Shown: positions 27,951 through 37,898 of the stretch, piece by piece
How positions within the stretch are numbered: the stretch's first letter is position 1
Layout of the letters: every line of letters begins with the position of its first letter
Assembly (NCBI RefSeq): GCF_019702925.1
Contig: NZ_AP024713.1
Coordinates: 1,302,001-1,366,000, forward strand
Direction: 5' to 3'
DNA: 64,000 bases
From: Campylobacter sp. 19-13652
GTDB lineage: Bacteria > Campylobacterota > Campylobacteria > Campylobacterales > Campylobacteraceae
The notes under the pieces: generated by a model
Database searches by the model: none
What the model saw: only the letters and a program-made list of their open reading frames with translations
Told to the model about the DNA's origin: nothing
Made by a program: the position numbers and the translations under genes

Positions 27951-29287
27951 CAAACCCTCTTAAAATCATCATCGTATCTAACTATATCATCTTCACCCAA
28001 ATAATCGCCAACTTGAACCTCAATGATAATCAAAGGAGAGTTTTCATTATTGCTAAGCCTATGTTTATCTCCACTGCTTATATATACCGATTCATTTGTG
28101 TTTAAACAATACTCTTTATCATTTATATTTACAACAGCGACCCCATCCACAACAACCCAGTGCTCGCTTCTATAGGCATGACTTTGTAGGCTTAGCCTCT
28201 TGCCAGGCATAACAATAAGTCGCTTTATCTTAAAGCCAGCACCCTCTTCTAAAATTTCATAACTACCCCACGGACGATATACTTTAGTATGGGTTTCGCA
28301 AGCGTTTGGATTGTGCTCTAATATCTTAGAGTATAGATTTTTTACATCTTGTGTTTTGCCTTTTTTGCTTATAAGCAAAGCGTCTGCGGTATCTACAACT
28401 ATCAAATCATCAACTCCCACAAGACCAACTATCCTATCGCTTAATACAAAATTTCCATCGCTATCTATACTTTTAAAATCACTTGATTTAAGCAATCCTG
28501 AGAGCTCATCAAAACTACCCATATCACTCCAACCAGCATCAAGCTGCACCATAGATATACCGCAAGCACGCTGCATAAAAGCATAATCGATGCTAATGTC
28601 TTCTATGCTATCCATATATTTCGGTAATATTTTTATCGCCTCATTATCTTTTATAGCGTTATCCAGTGCGTTTTTAGCTGCTGATAAAATTTCTGGGCAG
28701 TATTTTTCAAACTGCTCTAAAAAATCCCTAGCCCTAAAGCAAAACATGCCGCTATTAAAAAAATACCCACCCTCTTTTAAAAAGCTTTTTGCTAGAGTTA
28801 AATTTGGTTTTTCTATAAAGCGCAGGACTTCGCTGCCTCTAGCTTTAATATAGCCATATCCAGTATGGGGTGAAGTGGGGACTATGCCAAAGGTAACCAC
28901 AGAGCCGTCTTTTGCGTAATCAACCGCAATATCAAGGCTTTTTTTATATGCTATTTTATCGCTTATGTAATGATCGCTAGGCGTAATTAAAAGTATCTCT
29001 TCTGGGTCTACGCTAAGTGCTGCCATAGCGATTGCCCCTGCTGTATTTTTCCCAAATGGCTCTAGTATAAACTGGTAATTGTTTAAATTTTTACATTCAT
29101 CAAGGGCTATAAAATAATTTGCTTCATTGCAGACTATTATGTGTTTTGTTGCCATATTATTTCTAGAAATAGTAAGACCAAATAGAGTCTCATCTTCAAA
29201 AAGTTTTAGAAATTGTTTCGGCATCATAGTCCTAGACAAAGGCCACAATCTAGTACCAGCCCCTCCGCAAAGTATAACATTTGTCAT
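27950..29287 (-). CDS. manC: Mannose-1-phosphate guanylyltransferase / mannose-6-phosphate isomerase
   Basis: 445 residues. The N-terminal nucleotidyltransferase has the signature GGAGTRLWPLSR and MMPKQFLKL, with FIEKPNLTLAKSFL. The C-terminal cupin-type isomerase domain has RPWGSYEILEEG and HWVVVDGVAVV. It makes GDP-mannose for surface polysaccharide. Overlaps the acyltransferase by one base and follows the rmd-like gene by 8 nt. A GDP-mannose 4,6-dehydratase gene, needed if deoxy sugars are made, is not in the window. Confidence 0.92.
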   Translation of the reverse strand: MTNVILCGGAGTRLWPLSRTMMPKQFLKLFEDETLFGLTISRNNMATKHIIVCNEANYFIALDECKNLNNYQFILEPFGKNTAGAIAMAALSVDPEEILLITPSDHYISDKIAYKKSLDIAVDYAKDGSVVTFGIVPTSPHTGYGYIKARGSEVLRFIEKPNLTLAKSFLKEGGYFFNSGMFCFRARDFLEQFEKYCPEILSAAKNALDNAIKDNEAIKILPKYMDSIEDISIDYAFMQRACGISMVQLDAGWSDMGSFDELSGLLKSSDFKSIDSDGNFVLSDRIVGLVGVDDLIVVDTADALLISKKGKTQDVKNLYSKILEHNPNACETHTKVYRPWGSYEILEEGAGFKIKRLIVMPGKRLSLQSHAYRSEHWVVVDGVAVVNINDKEYCLNTNESVYISSGDKHRLSNNENSPLIIIEVQVGDYLGEDDIVRYDDDFKRV

Positions 29288-29295
29288 ATTTTTTC

Positions 29296-30168
29296 CTAAT
29301 TATTTAACATTTTTTTTAAAAGTGAATTTATGTTACCAGAGCAAGGCTCTATTCCAATACTAGCCAATTTCTCAATATTGCATCGAAGCTCTTGTGACTC
29401 ATTTGATCTTATTAATTTTTCATCTCTAATAACATTTATTTTATGCCCACTTATTTCACATAATAAATCCACTATGTCACCGATACGATAAGCCTTTCCG
29501 GACCCTATGTTAAAAACAGATCCCTTTTCAGTAAATAAATCAGCTCTATTTAAAAAATCAGAATAAATTCTTACAACATCATCAACATCATTAAATTCTC
29601 TTTTAATATCTAGATTGCCCAAACGAATTAAATCTTGTTTTTCTTTGAAATTTTTAATTAATTTAGGAATAAGAAAATTATCATTTTGAAAGATACCGGT
29701 ATAATTAAATGGTCTAACAACAATAGACTTAAGTCCAGAAATCAACACCTCTTGTTCTAAAAATAATTTACTTTTAGCATATGTGGTAGTAGGATTCAAA
29801 GAAGATTTTTCAGACAAAGCACCTTTGGCGTTACCATAAACAGAAGCCGAACTAGAAAAAATATTATAATTAGGATAAAATTTACAAAGAACCCGCATTA
29901 AATTTTTAACACCAATTTTATTATTCAACTCTATCTCATAATCACTTGCTAAAGTGAAACTAGTAGCAGCTAAATGAATAAAAAAATCTATTTTCCCTAT
30001 AGTTTTAAAGGCAGAGTTCATACTATCTATATCAAGCAAATTAAAATAATACTCATTTGGATCATTACATCTTAAACTTCCGCAAAAAACATCATATCCC
30101 TTTTCAATCAATACTTTTTTAAGATATTTTCCAGTAAAACCATTTGAGCCACTAATGAATATTTTCAT
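29296..30168 (-). CDS. rmd: GDP-sugar SDR, probably GDP-4-keto-6-deoxy-D-mannose reductase
   Basis: 290 residues, extended short-chain dehydrogenase. NAD(P) loop ISGSNGFTGKYL, the SSSASVYG strand, and catalytic Tyr-Lys in TTTYAKSK. The segment VVRPFNYTGIFQNDNFLIPK and then LGNLDIKREFNDVDDVVRIY are characteristic of RMD-type reductases that make GDP-D-rhamnose. Neighbouring manC supports a GDP-mannose-derived product. Other GDP- or nucleotide-sugar epimerases cannot be excluded. AT-rich like wzt and wzm. Confidence 0.65.
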   Translation of the reverse strand: MKIFISGSNGFTGKYLKKVLIEKGYDVFCGSLRCNDPNEYYFNLLDIDSMNSAFKTIGKIDFFIHLAATSFTLASDYEIELNNKIGVKNLMRVLCKFYPNYNIFSSSASVYGNAKGALSEKSSLNPTTTYAKSKLFLEQEVLISGLKSIVVRPFNYTGIFQNDNFLIPKLIKNFKEKQDLIRLGNLDIKREFNDVDDVVRIYSDFLNRADLFTEKGSVFNIGSGKAYRIGDIVDLLCEISGHKINVIRDEKLIRSNESQELRCNIEKLASIGIEPCSGNINSLLKKMLNN

Positions 30169-30179
30169 ATTTTATATAC

Positions 30180-31394
30180 CTATTTTATTAAAATCGTATC
30201 GGCATATGCTGACCCATAAAAAATAGGTATACTAGATGGCTTTACAACATTAAAACTAGCAGCATTATCAACCCAAAGATAATTTTCACCAATATGATTA
30301 CTACCAGAATGAGCAGCAATGGAAATCCCATATGAACCATTTCCGAAATTAGCGGTGAGTTTAAACTTAAATTCATAGATTCCAGGAGAAACAGATAAAA
30401 GCTCATCGTCCAAATAAAAACTATTGGTTCCATTTATAATTTGAGATAACCTATCTTTTATTTGATAACCTATAACCAATGATTCCAATTGATCATTTAC
30501 CGTAAATCTAAGTCGGATATAAAATTCACTGGCAACATCCACAATAGTCAAAAGATTTCCATCAATATCCTCAATAAATATATCATTAAAAAACACTTTT
30601 CCGTTACCAGATATAGTTACAACCTTTTCGCCCCTATTCTTTAGCTGTGTAATTTTATCATTTGATTCTTTCTTTGCAATTAAAGCGTTATATAAATCAA
30701 ATACTTCTTCGGGATCACCATCTTTTTCTATCTTTCCATTATTTAAAAGTATAACTCTATCACAAATTGATTTTATAACAGCAATATCATGACTGACAAT
30801 TATCAATGTAGTACCAAGAGCTTTAAACTCACGTATCTTATCAAAGCTTTTATGTTGAAAATATATATCTCCTACACTCAATGCTTCATCTATTATAAGT
30901 ATATCTGGCCTTTTTGCCGTAACTATTGCAAAAGCTAGACGCATCTGCATACCACTAGAATATGTTCTAATTGGCTGATCAAAATATTCACCAATTTGCG
31001 CAAATTCCATAATATTATCCATAAAATTATCAGTCTCTTTTTTGGTATACCCCAATAAAGCACATGATTGATAAACATTCATACGTCCACTTAACTCAGA
31101 ATTAAACCCCATGCCAAGCTCCAGTATTGATGCAACTTTACCATAAATTTTTATATCACCGTCACTAAAGCCCAATGTTTTAGACACTATTTTTAAAAGT
31201 GTTGACTTACCAGCACCATTTATCCCAATAATACCAACACACTCACCCTTTTTAACAGAAAAACTAATTTTATCTAAAACTGAAATGTATTTCCTGGTTT
31301 TTAATTTAGGAAATATCGCATAAAAAATTCTGCTTAACCCATTGCTATATGAATAATATTTTTTACTCAAATCTTTAACTTCTAAAATATTCAT
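30180..31394 (-). CDS. wzt: O-polysaccharide ABC exporter, ATPase with sugar-binding tail
   Basis: 404 residues from the ATG at 31394, which overlaps the wzm stop as ATGA; an upstream in-frame ATG is less likely. ABC domain: Walker A GINGAGKSTLLKIV, signature YSSGMQMRLAFAIV, Walker B DILIIDEALSVGD. After about residue 240 a beta-rich C-terminal domain (about 255-400; for example FNDIFIEDIDGNLLTIVDV) resembles the Wzt carbohydrate-binding domain. That domain recognises the capped end of the glycan in Wzm/Wzt systems, so the exporter is probably chain-end selective. Confidence 0.88.
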   Translation of the reverse strand: MNILEVKDLSKKYYSYSNGLSRIFYAIFPKLKTRKYISVLDKISFSVKKGECVGIIGINGAGKSTLLKIVSKTLGFSDGDIKIYGKVASILELGMGFNSELSGRMNVYQSCALLGYTKKETDNFMDNIMEFAQIGEYFDQPIRTYSSGMQMRLAFAIVTAKRPDILIIDEALSVGDIYFQHKSFDKIREFKALGTTLIIVSHDIAVIKSICDRVILLNNGKIEKDGDPEEVFDLYNALIAKKESNDKITQLKNRGEKVVTISGNGKVFFNDIFIEDIDGNLLTIVDVASEFYIRLRFTVNDQLESLVIGYQIKDRLSQIINGTNSFYLDDELLSVSPGIYEFKFKLTANFGNGSYGISIAAHSGSNHIGENYLWVDNAASFNVVKPSSIPIFYGSAYADTILIK

Positions 31395-32197
31395 AAAACA
31401 TCTGCCATTTCCGAACAAATTCTAGAATAAAGCAAGGCTGATAAAAATACACCAACCATAGCAAACAAAAAAGGATAAATAAGTTCAGTAAAAGATGGAG
31501 TTTTATTATAAATCAAAATATCATGATAAAAAGAAAGCAATGAGGCAAGTGGGTTTATATTTAAAAGTATCTTAAATTTATCTGGAACTATATTATCCAT
31601 ATAAACAATAGGAGTTAACCAGAACATAAATTGCAACATAATTCCAACTATATGAGAAATATCTCTCAAAAAAATATTTATTAACCCCAAAAAAAACCCA
31701 TACCCAAAAGATATCATTGCAACAATAAAAAAAACCAATGGAAGATAAAATATTGAAACACCAACATTATGACCCAATATTATATAAACTATAATAACAC
31801 AAAAAAATAAAATAACATTATTTAATGCACTACTAATAATTGGAATAATTGGTAAAATAAATATAGGAAAATGTATTTTTTTTATCAAATTAGCATTATC
31901 AACAAAACAATTTACACATCTGCCAAAAGACTCAGAAAAAAAGGCCCACATCAACATACCAGATAGTAAATATATTACATATGAGTATTTATTGGGTAAC
32001 CCCGGTAACTTTGAAATCATAACGTTAGACAGTACTATAGCATATATTAATACCTGCATAAGTGGATTAACAATGAGCCACAGCAATCCCAATCTACTTC
32101 TAGAAAAACGAGATAGTAATTCTGTTTTTATAGAATTAAAAATAAAAAATCTATACGAAATTAAATTAAGCAAAAGATTCCTTAAAATTTTAAACAT
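31391..32197 (-). CDS. wzm: O-polysaccharide ABC exporter, permease
   Basis: 268 residues, six membrane helices, ABC-2 type. The N-terminal amphipathic part and first helix read RFSRSRLGLLWLIVNPLMQV, close to Wzm/TagG permeases, and the C-terminal MLQFMFWLTPIVYMD motif is typical. It would flip undecaprenol-linked polysaccharide. The ATG lies only 8 nt after the tRNA-Arg CCA end, and no ribosome site is visible in the T-rich gap. Sequence is very AT-rich compared with fusA next door. Confidence 0.85.
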   Translation of the reverse strand: MFKILRNLLLNLISYRFFIFNSIKTELLSRFSRSRLGLLWLIVNPLMQVLIYAIVLSNVMISKLPGLPNKYSYVIYLLSGMLMWAFFSESFGRCVNCFVDNANLIKKIHFPIFILPIIPIISSALNNVILFFCVIIVYIILGHNVGVSIFYLPLVFFIVAMISFGYGFFLGLINIFLRDISHIVGIMLQFMFWLTPIVYMDNIVPDKFKILLNINPLASLLSFYHDILIYNKTPSFTELIYPFLFAMVGVFLSALLYSRICSEMADVL

Positions 32198-32205
32198 ATA
32201 AAAAA

Positions 32206-32282
32206 TGGTCTCCCCAACAGGATTTGAACCTGTGGCCTCAGAATTAGGAATTCTGCGCTCTATCCAGCTGAGCTATGAGGAG
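32206..32282 (-). tRNA. tRNA-Arg (anticodon CCU)
   Basis: 77 nt on the minus strand, complete cloverleaf with encoded CCA. Acceptor CTCCTCA pairs with TGGGGAG; D stem GCTC/GAGC; anticodon stem CAGAA/TTCTG around loop TTCCTAA (anticodon CCT, reads AGG); T arm ACAGG TTCAAAT CCTGT. The 5' end lies 26 nt after the fusA terminator, and a TATTAT sits just upstream of it on the minus strand. wzm starts 8 nt after the 3' end. Confidence 0.97.
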
Positions 32283-32308
32283 AAATGAATAATAAAGCAT
32301 GGTAAAAA

Positions 32309-32345
32309 TGCTAAAATATGGGATATTTTCTCCCATATTTTAGCA
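32309..32345 (-). terminator. Rho-independent terminator of the rpsL-rpsG-fusA operon
   Basis: A perfect 15-bp inverted repeat: TGCTAAAATATGGGA at 32309-32323 against its complement at 32331-32345, with a 7-nt loop. On the minus strand it follows the fusA stop and is followed by five T. It isolates the ribosomal operon from tRNA-Arg and the glycan genes. Confidence 0.85.
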
Positions 32346-32353
32346 AAATTAAG

Positions 32354-34432
32354 TTAACCGTTTCTTTTTTTAATTATCTCATCGGCTACGTTTTTAGGAA
32401 CTTCTTCGTAATGGTCAAATTCCATAGAATAAGTTGCACGACCTTGAGTTTGGCTTCTTAGATCAGTTGAATAGCCAAACATAGCAGCTAGCGGACAAAA
32501 TGCTGTAATGATCTTATTTCCACTTCTTTCATCCATTGAGTTTACCTGTCCTCGACGCTTATTTAAATCACCGATAACATCGCCCATGTACTCCTCTGGA
32601 GTTTCGACTTCAACCTTCATCATAGGCTCTAGGATTACTGGATTTGCCTTTCTGGCACCCTCTTTAAAGCCCATTGACGCAGCCAGTTTAAACGCCATCT
32701 CAGAACTATCGACTTCGTGGTAACTTCCATCATATAATGTTACTTTTACATCCTCTACAGGATAGCCAGCTAACACACCATTTTGAAGCGCCTCTTTACA
32801 ACCCTTTTCAACAGCCGGAATGTACTCTTTTGGAACAACACCGCCTTTAATATCATTAACAAATTCAAAGCCACTACCTGGCTCAAGCGGCTCAATGCGT
32901 ATAAACACGTGTCCATACTGTCCGCGTCCACCTGATTGCTTGGCGTATTTGTATTCTTGCTCGACTGATTTGCGGATAGTTTCGCGGTAAGCAACCTGTG
33001 GCTGCCCTACTTCAGCTTCAACTTTAAATTCACGAAGCATACGATCAACAATAATTTCAAGATGAAGCTCTCCCATACCACTAATAATAGTCTGACCGCT
33101 CTCTTCATCTGTGCTAACCCTAAAGCTAGGATCTTCTTGAGCCAGCTTCTGTAGCGCTATTGCCATTTTTTCCTGATCGGCCTTAGTTTTTGGCTCAACA
33201 GCAACACTAATAACTGGCTCTGGGAAATCCATTTTCTCAAGGATTACCTTATCTTTTTCACTGGCTAAAGTATCGCCAGTTAGGGTATCCTTTAAACCTA
33301 CTACTGCGCCGATTTCACCAGCATGAAGCACACTAATCTCCTCACGCTTGTTTGAATGCATTTTTAAAAGTCTGCCAATACGCTCTTTTTTGCCTTTAAC
33401 TGAGTTATAAGCGTAGCTACCGCTTTCAAGCTGCCCACGATAAACACGAACGAAAGTAAGCTGACCAACGAATGGATCTGTCATAATCTTAAAGGCAAGC
33501 CCTGCAAATTCGCCATTATCAGTAGAATCAACAATCACCTCTTCACCATCTTCATACTCGCCTTTAATAGCCTCAACCTCATCTGGAGCTGGGAGATAGT
33601 CAACAACAGCATCAAGAAGTGGCTGCACACCTTTGTTTTTAAAGGCAGTGCCACAAAGCATAGGAATTATACTCATATTTAGAGTACCTTTTTTAAGCCC
33701 ATCTTTGATCTCTTTTTCACTTAATTCTTCACCGCCAAAGAATTTTTCCATCAAAGCATCATCTGTCTCAGCTACTGCTTCAATCATCTTAGCACGATAC
33801 TCTTCTGCCTTGTCTTTTAGTTCGGCTGGAATTTCTTTTTCGACGAAAGTTGTCGGCTTGCTCTCATCTTCCCATACTAGGGCTTTCATTTTAACTAGAT
33901 CGATTACACCTTTAAAATCATCTTCAGCGCCGATTGGAATTTGAATTGGCACTGGATTTGCTTTTAGGCGGTTTTTGATCTGTTCTTCTACATTAAAAAA
34001 GTTTGCACCGATCCTATCCATCTTATTGACAAAAACCATTCTTGGGACACGGTATTTATTTGCTTGTCTCCAAACAGTCTCGCTCTGCGGCTGTACACCA
34101 CCAACGGCACAAAAAACAGCCACAGCACCGTCAAGCACACGCATAGAACGCTCAACTTCAATAGTAAAATCAACGTGTCCAGGAGTGTCAATAATGTTTA
34201 CTTGGTGATCATTCCAAAAGCAAGTAGTTGCAGCTGAAGTAATGGTAATGCCTCGCTCTTTTTCTTGCTCCATCCAGTCCATAGTAGCAGCACCGTCATG
34301 CACCTCGCCTATTTTGTGGCTCATACCTGTAAAGAATAGGATACGCTCTGTTGTGGTGGTTTTACCAGCATCAATGTGAGCTGCGATACCTATATTTCTT
34401 ACCTTGCTTAAAGGGGTTTTTCTATCTGCCAT
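32354..34432 (-). CDS. fusA: Translation elongation factor G
   Basis: 692 residues, standard. GTPase motifs: [15 protein letters not shown] (P loop), the switch region [28 protein letters not shown]. Domains II-V follow, with the domain IV segment [12 protein letters not shown]. It drives ribosome translocation. It follows rpsG by 10 nt and ends before a strong terminator. Confidence 0.98.
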   Translation of the reverse strand: MADRKTPLSKVRNIGIAAHIDAGKTTTTERILFFTGMSHKIGEVHDGAATMDWMEQEKERGITITSAATTCFWNDHQVNIIDTPGHVDFTIEVERSMRVLDGAVAVFCAVGGVQPQSETVWRQANKYRVPRMVFVNKMDRIGANFFNVEEQIKNRLKANPVPIQIPIGAEDDFKGVIDLVKMKALVWEDESKPTTFVEKEIPAELKDKAEEYRAKMIEAVAETDDALMEKFFGGEELSEKEIKDGLKKGTLNMSIIPMLCGTAFKNKGVQPLLDAVVDYLPAPDEVEAIKGEYEDGEEVIVDSTDNGEFAGLAFKIMTDPFVGQLTFVRVYRGQLESGSYAYNSVKGKKERIGRLLKMHSNKREEISVLHAGEIGAVVGLKDTLTGDTLASEKDKVILEKMDFPEPVISVAVEPKTKADQEKMAIALQKLAQEDPSFRVSTDEESGQTIISGMGELHLEIIVDRMLREFKVEAEVGQPQVAYRETIRKSVEQEYKYAKQSGGRGQYGHVFIRIEPLEPGSGFEFVNDIKGGVVPKEYIPAVEKGCKEALQNGVLAGYPVEDVKVTLYDGSYHEVDSSEMAFKLAASMGFKEGARKANPVILEPMMKVEVETPEEYMGDVIGDLNKRRGQVNSMDERSGNKIITAFCPLAAMFGYSTDLRSQTQGRATYSMEFDHYEEVPKNVADEIIKKRNG

Positions 34433-34442
34433 AAGCTACCTC

Positions 34443-34922
<480 letters not shown>

Positions 34923-34982
34923 TCAAATTTATAAATTTTACTCAAACTAAACTAAATCTAACGAGCTAGTCTGTATAAAATA

Positions 34983-35363
34983 TTACTTGCTATCTTTAGG
35001 TCTCTTCGCACCGTATTTAGAGCGAGAAACTGTTCTTTTTGCAACGCCAGCTGTATCAAGCGCACCGCGCACGATATGATACTTAACACCTGGTAAGTCC
35101 TTAACCCTACCACCACGTACTAGTACGATACTGTGCTCTTGTAGGTTGTGTCCTTCACCGCCGATGTAGCTGATGACTTCAAAACCGCTTGTTAGCCTTA
35201 CTTTGGCAACTTTCCTCAAAGCTGAGTTAGGTTTTTTAGGAGTAGTTGTGTAAACTCTCGTGCAAACACCTCTTCTTTGAGGACACTCTTTTAGCGCAGG
35301 AGACTTAGACTTGTAAGTTACCTTTTTGCGCTCTCTTCTGACCAATTGATTAATGGTTGGCAC
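34983..35363 (-). CDS. rpsL: 30S ribosomal protein S12
   Basis: 126 residues. Decoding-centre protein with the invariant [17 protein letters not shown] loop (the lysine whose mutation gives streptomycin resistance is wild type) and the second loop [17 protein letters not shown]. First gene of the str-type operon; its promoter is in the 85 nt gap after doxX. Confidence 0.98.
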   Translation of the reverse strand: MPTINQLVRRERKKVTYKSKSPALKECPQRRGVCTRVYTTTPKKPNSALRKVAKVRLTSGFEVISYIGGEGHNLQEHSIVLVRGGRVKDLPGVKYHIVRGALDTAGVAKRTVSRSKYGAKRPKDSK

Positions 35364-35401
35364 ATTGTTCCTTTCAAACTAAATTTATTAAAAAGGATAG
35401 A

Positions 35402-35407
35402 ATTATA
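35402..35407 (-). promoter_or_regulatory. -10 box of the rpsL operon
   Basis: Minus strand AAATATAATTC has a perfect TATAAT 38 nt upstream of the rpsL start codon. It lies in the short gap after doxX and gives the ribosomal operon its own start. Confidence 0.55.
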
Positions 35408-35448
35408 TTTAAAAAAAGCTTAGAAATATTTAAATTTTAGCTAAATTT

Positions 35449-35829
35449 TTAATCTGCTCTTAGCGCATACTTGCCACTGCCACCAAAAATAAGTGCCAAA
35501 GATAGAATAATATAGAGAAAATCCACCTCTAAAACAAAACCACCACTATTAGAAAGTAACCAAAATTTTGGATTGTGAATATATATCTTAAGAGTAAAAT
35601 AGGCAAAAATAGTAGCGCTTGAAATTCTAGTAAAAATTCCAAAAATAATTAGCACTGGGCATAAAAGCTGTGTAAAATATGCACTAAAATATAAAATTTG
35701 AAAAGCCAAATCAGCAGAACTAGAAAAGCCTGAACCAAGTCCTCTAAAAAGTAAGAAATACCCATGGGTAAGCAAACAAAGTCCAAACCCAAGGCGAGAA
35801 AATAGAAGGGATAAGTTTATATTATTCAT
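35449..35829 (-). CDS. DoxX-family membrane protein
   Basis: 126 residues, four membrane helices (first LSLLFSRLGFGLCLLTHGYFLLF, beginning about residue 7). It matches the DoxX-like family of small membrane proteins with no settled activity. Its ATG overlaps the thiE stop by one base (TAATG), so it is the tail of the ABC-thiD-thiE operon. Link to thiamin metabolism is by position only. Confidence 0.7.
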   Translation of the reverse strand: MNNINLSLLFSRLGFGLCLLTHGYFLLFRGLGSGFSSSADLAFQILYFSAYFTQLLCPVLIIFGIFTRISSATIFAYFTLKIYIHNPKFWLLSNSGGFVLEVDFLYIILSLALIFGGSGKYALRAD

Positions 35830-36434
35830 TAAATTTTTAAAGCCCTGTTTAAATTTGAAACATTACTTCGTATATCATTTGGAGTATAAAGCGCGCTAAC
35901 CACGGAAATATAATCAACCCCACTTTTAGCAACTAGCCCTATATTTTTAGCATCTATCCCACCAATAGCGCAAACTGGTATATCTAGCGTTTGCTTTGCT
36001 TTAGTCAAAATTTCAAGCTCGCAAATAGGCGCAGCAGGCTTAGTCTTACTAGCAAACATAGAACCAAAAGCAACATAGCTAGCCCCATCATCTTGGGCTT
36101 TTTTAGCAAGCTCTAAGCTATCATAGCAGCTAACACCAACAAAAGCATCATCTCCAAGCACCTTTTTGGCATATTTTAAAGAAAAGTCATCTCTGCCTAC
36201 ATGGACTGCTTTTGCGCCTATTTTAAAAGCAAAATCAACATCATCGTTAACCACAAAAATGGAGCCTGCATCACTGCAAAGTGCAAGCATCTGCCTAGCC
36301 AAAGCCTCATCCTTATTCTGTTTGCATCTGTATTGAAAAATTTTTACGCCCGCGCTTAAAAGCTCTTTGAGGCTTGGTATAATCCTATCATGGGGAGTTA
36401 GAGTATCGTCGCTCAGGGCGTAAATTTGGCTCAT
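35829..36434 (-). CDS. thiE: Thiamine-phosphate synthase
   Basis: 201 residues, TIM barrel. It joins HMP-PP with the thiazole phosphate. Visible: FQYRCKQNKDEALARQM (pyrophosphate side), FVVNDDVDFAFKIGAKAVHVGRDD, and the phosphate loops VAFGSMFASKTKP and VCAIGGIDAKN. Overlaps thiD by 4 nt. Together with thiD it completes the pyrimidine branch and coupling step. Confidence 0.93.
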   Translation of the reverse strand: MSQIYALSDDTLTPHDRIIPSLKELLSAGVKIFQYRCKQNKDEALARQMLALCSDAGSIFVVNDDVDFAFKIGAKAVHVGRDDFSLKYAKKVLGDDAFVGVSCYDSLELAKKAQDDGASYVAFGSMFASKTKPAAPICELEILTKAKQTLDIPVCAIGGIDAKNIGLVAKSGVDYISVVSALYTPNDIRSNVSNLNRALKI

Positions 36435-37159
36435 AAGTTTACTTTATGGTTTAAAATTCTTACGCCAAATTTGGTAGATAGAGCACCACTTATTGCTTTG
36501 CTGACATAATTTTTTGCAGATTTAATCGACTCCTCCACACTCAATCCTCTAGCAAGAAAGCAGGCAATCGCAGTAGATAGAGTACAACCTGTGCCATGGA
36601 TTAAATTTGGCTCTAACAGCTCACAGACAAACTCCAATTTTTGTCCCGATTTTTTATAAAGCACATCAGTTGCGCCCTCTGAAGTATTTTTCTTTACCAA
36701 AACATCGCAAGGAAAATCTAAAACACCATCTAAAAGCTCTTTAAATTCAAAACGGTTTGGCGTAGATATGGTAGCAAGAGGCAAAAGCTCCCTAAGAGCA
36801 GATATGGCACTAGACTCAATTAACGGTGAACCGCCCTTGCTTATGCATACTGGATCAAGGACTATGGGAGCATTTATCTGTTTTAAAATAGGAGCTAAAG
36901 CCTGTATAATCTCAGCGCTAAAAAGCATGCCTATCTTTACTGCATCTACACGCAACTCTTTTAAAATACACTCTATTTGAGATTTAATAAAAGAGATTGG
37001 CATAGGCACTATATCCGCCACTTCTGCTGTATTTTCAGCGACTGCGCAAGTAATAGCATTAGCACTGTAACAGCCGAGTGCTTCGCAGGTCTTTATGTCT
37101 GCTTGCACTCCTGCGCCACCAATACTATCGCTACCAGCTATTAAAAGGATATTTTTCAC
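36431..37159 (-). CDS. thiD: Hydroxymethylpyrimidine (phosphate) kinase
   Basis: 242 residues, slightly short for ThiD. GTG start overlapping the stop of the upstream binding-protein gene (GTGA). Ribokinase fold: IAGSDSIGGAGVQADIKT at the N-terminus, LDPVCISKGGSPLI, and the anion-hole motif HGTGCTLSTAIACFLARG. It phosphorylates HMP twice for thiamin synthesis. Coupling to an amino-acid-type ABC transporter is unusual (see finding). Confidence 0.92.
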   Translation of the reverse strand: MKNILLIAGSDSIGGAGVQADIKTCEALGCYSANAITCAVAENTAEVADIVPMPISFIKSQIECILKELRVDAVKIGMLFSAEIIQALAPILKQINAPIVLDPVCISKGGSPLIESSAISALRELLPLATISTPNRFEFKELLDGVLDFPCDVLVKKNTSEGATDVLYKKSGQKLEFVCELLEPNLIHGTGCTLSTAIACFLARGLSVEESIKSAKNYVSKAISGALSTKFGVRILNHKVNL

Positions 37160-37887
37160 TTTAAATCATACTTTTTAAGTAGCTCATCAAATACAGCAGA
37201 GGATTTTATGTCAGAAATTGCTGTATTGATTTTTTCTATTGTGTCTTTAAATTTATCCTTATCAAAAGCTATACTTATGCCCTCGCTACCGTCTGGTTCT
37301 ACAAATGACTCGACTAGTGTATCTTTATTTTGCTTTAAATATCCATACCCAACGACGCTATCAACTATAACAGCATCCACCTTGCCAGCTTTTAAATTTA
37401 AAACAGTAGTAGCGATATTATCGGTTAAGACAAGCTTTGCACCGTCTATTTTTTTAGCTGCCATTTCCTGTATCGTGCCTTGAACTAAACCTAGACGCTT
37501 ACCGACTAAATCGGCTGAATTTTTAATAGGCGCATCGTCTTTTCTTTGTAAAAATAAATTTGCTGATTCAAAATATGAATCTGTAAAATCAACGTGCTTT
37601 CTGCGCTCATCTGTCGCGCTCATAGCACTCATAGCCATGTCAATTTTACCAGCTTTTAAGGCAACTATTAAAGTATCAAAAGGCATGTTTTGTGGGGCAA
37701 ACTCTATACCTGTACGCTTAGTTATCTCCTTTAATAAATCAATATCAAAGCCAACTATTGCACCATTATCGTCTATATATTCAAACGGCTTATAATCAGC
37801 ACTAACACCAACTTTTAGTGTCTGAGCACCAGCTGATACCGCACTGCAAAATACGATTGCAAAAAGAGCAAATAAAATCTTTTTCAC
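37156..37887 (-). CDS. Periplasmic amino-acid ABC binding protein
   Basis: 243 residues, GTG start with GGAG upstream. Cleavable signal peptide (KKILFALFAIVFCSAVSAGA), no lipobox. Family 3 solute-binding fold: VGVSADYKPFEYIDDNGAIVG, FDIDLLKEI, AMSAMSATDERRKHVDFTDSY, GSEGISIAFDKD. Polar amino acids are the usual ligands, but the pocket cannot be read by eye. It is a paralogue of the adjacent lipoprotein (same motif order) and overlaps thiD by 4 nt. Confidence 0.85.
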   Translation of the reverse strand: MKKILFALFAIVFCSAVSAGAQTLKVGVSADYKPFEYIDDNGAIVGFDIDLLKEITKRTGIEFAPQNMPFDTLIVALKAGKIDMAMSAMSATDERRKHVDFTDSYFESANLFLQRKDDAPIKNSADLVGKRLGLVQGTIQEMAAKKIDGAKLVLTDNIATTVLNLKAGKVDAVIVDSVVGYGYLKQNKDTLVESFVEPDGSEGISIAFDKDKFKDTIEKINTAISDIKSSAVFDELLKKYDLK

Positions 37888-37898
37888 ACTCTACTCCT

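Noticed and set aside
32206-32282. attL/attR of an integrated element at tRNA-Arg
   Set aside because: No integrase gene in the window and I found no second copy of the tRNA 3' end; only composition and position suggest acquisition.
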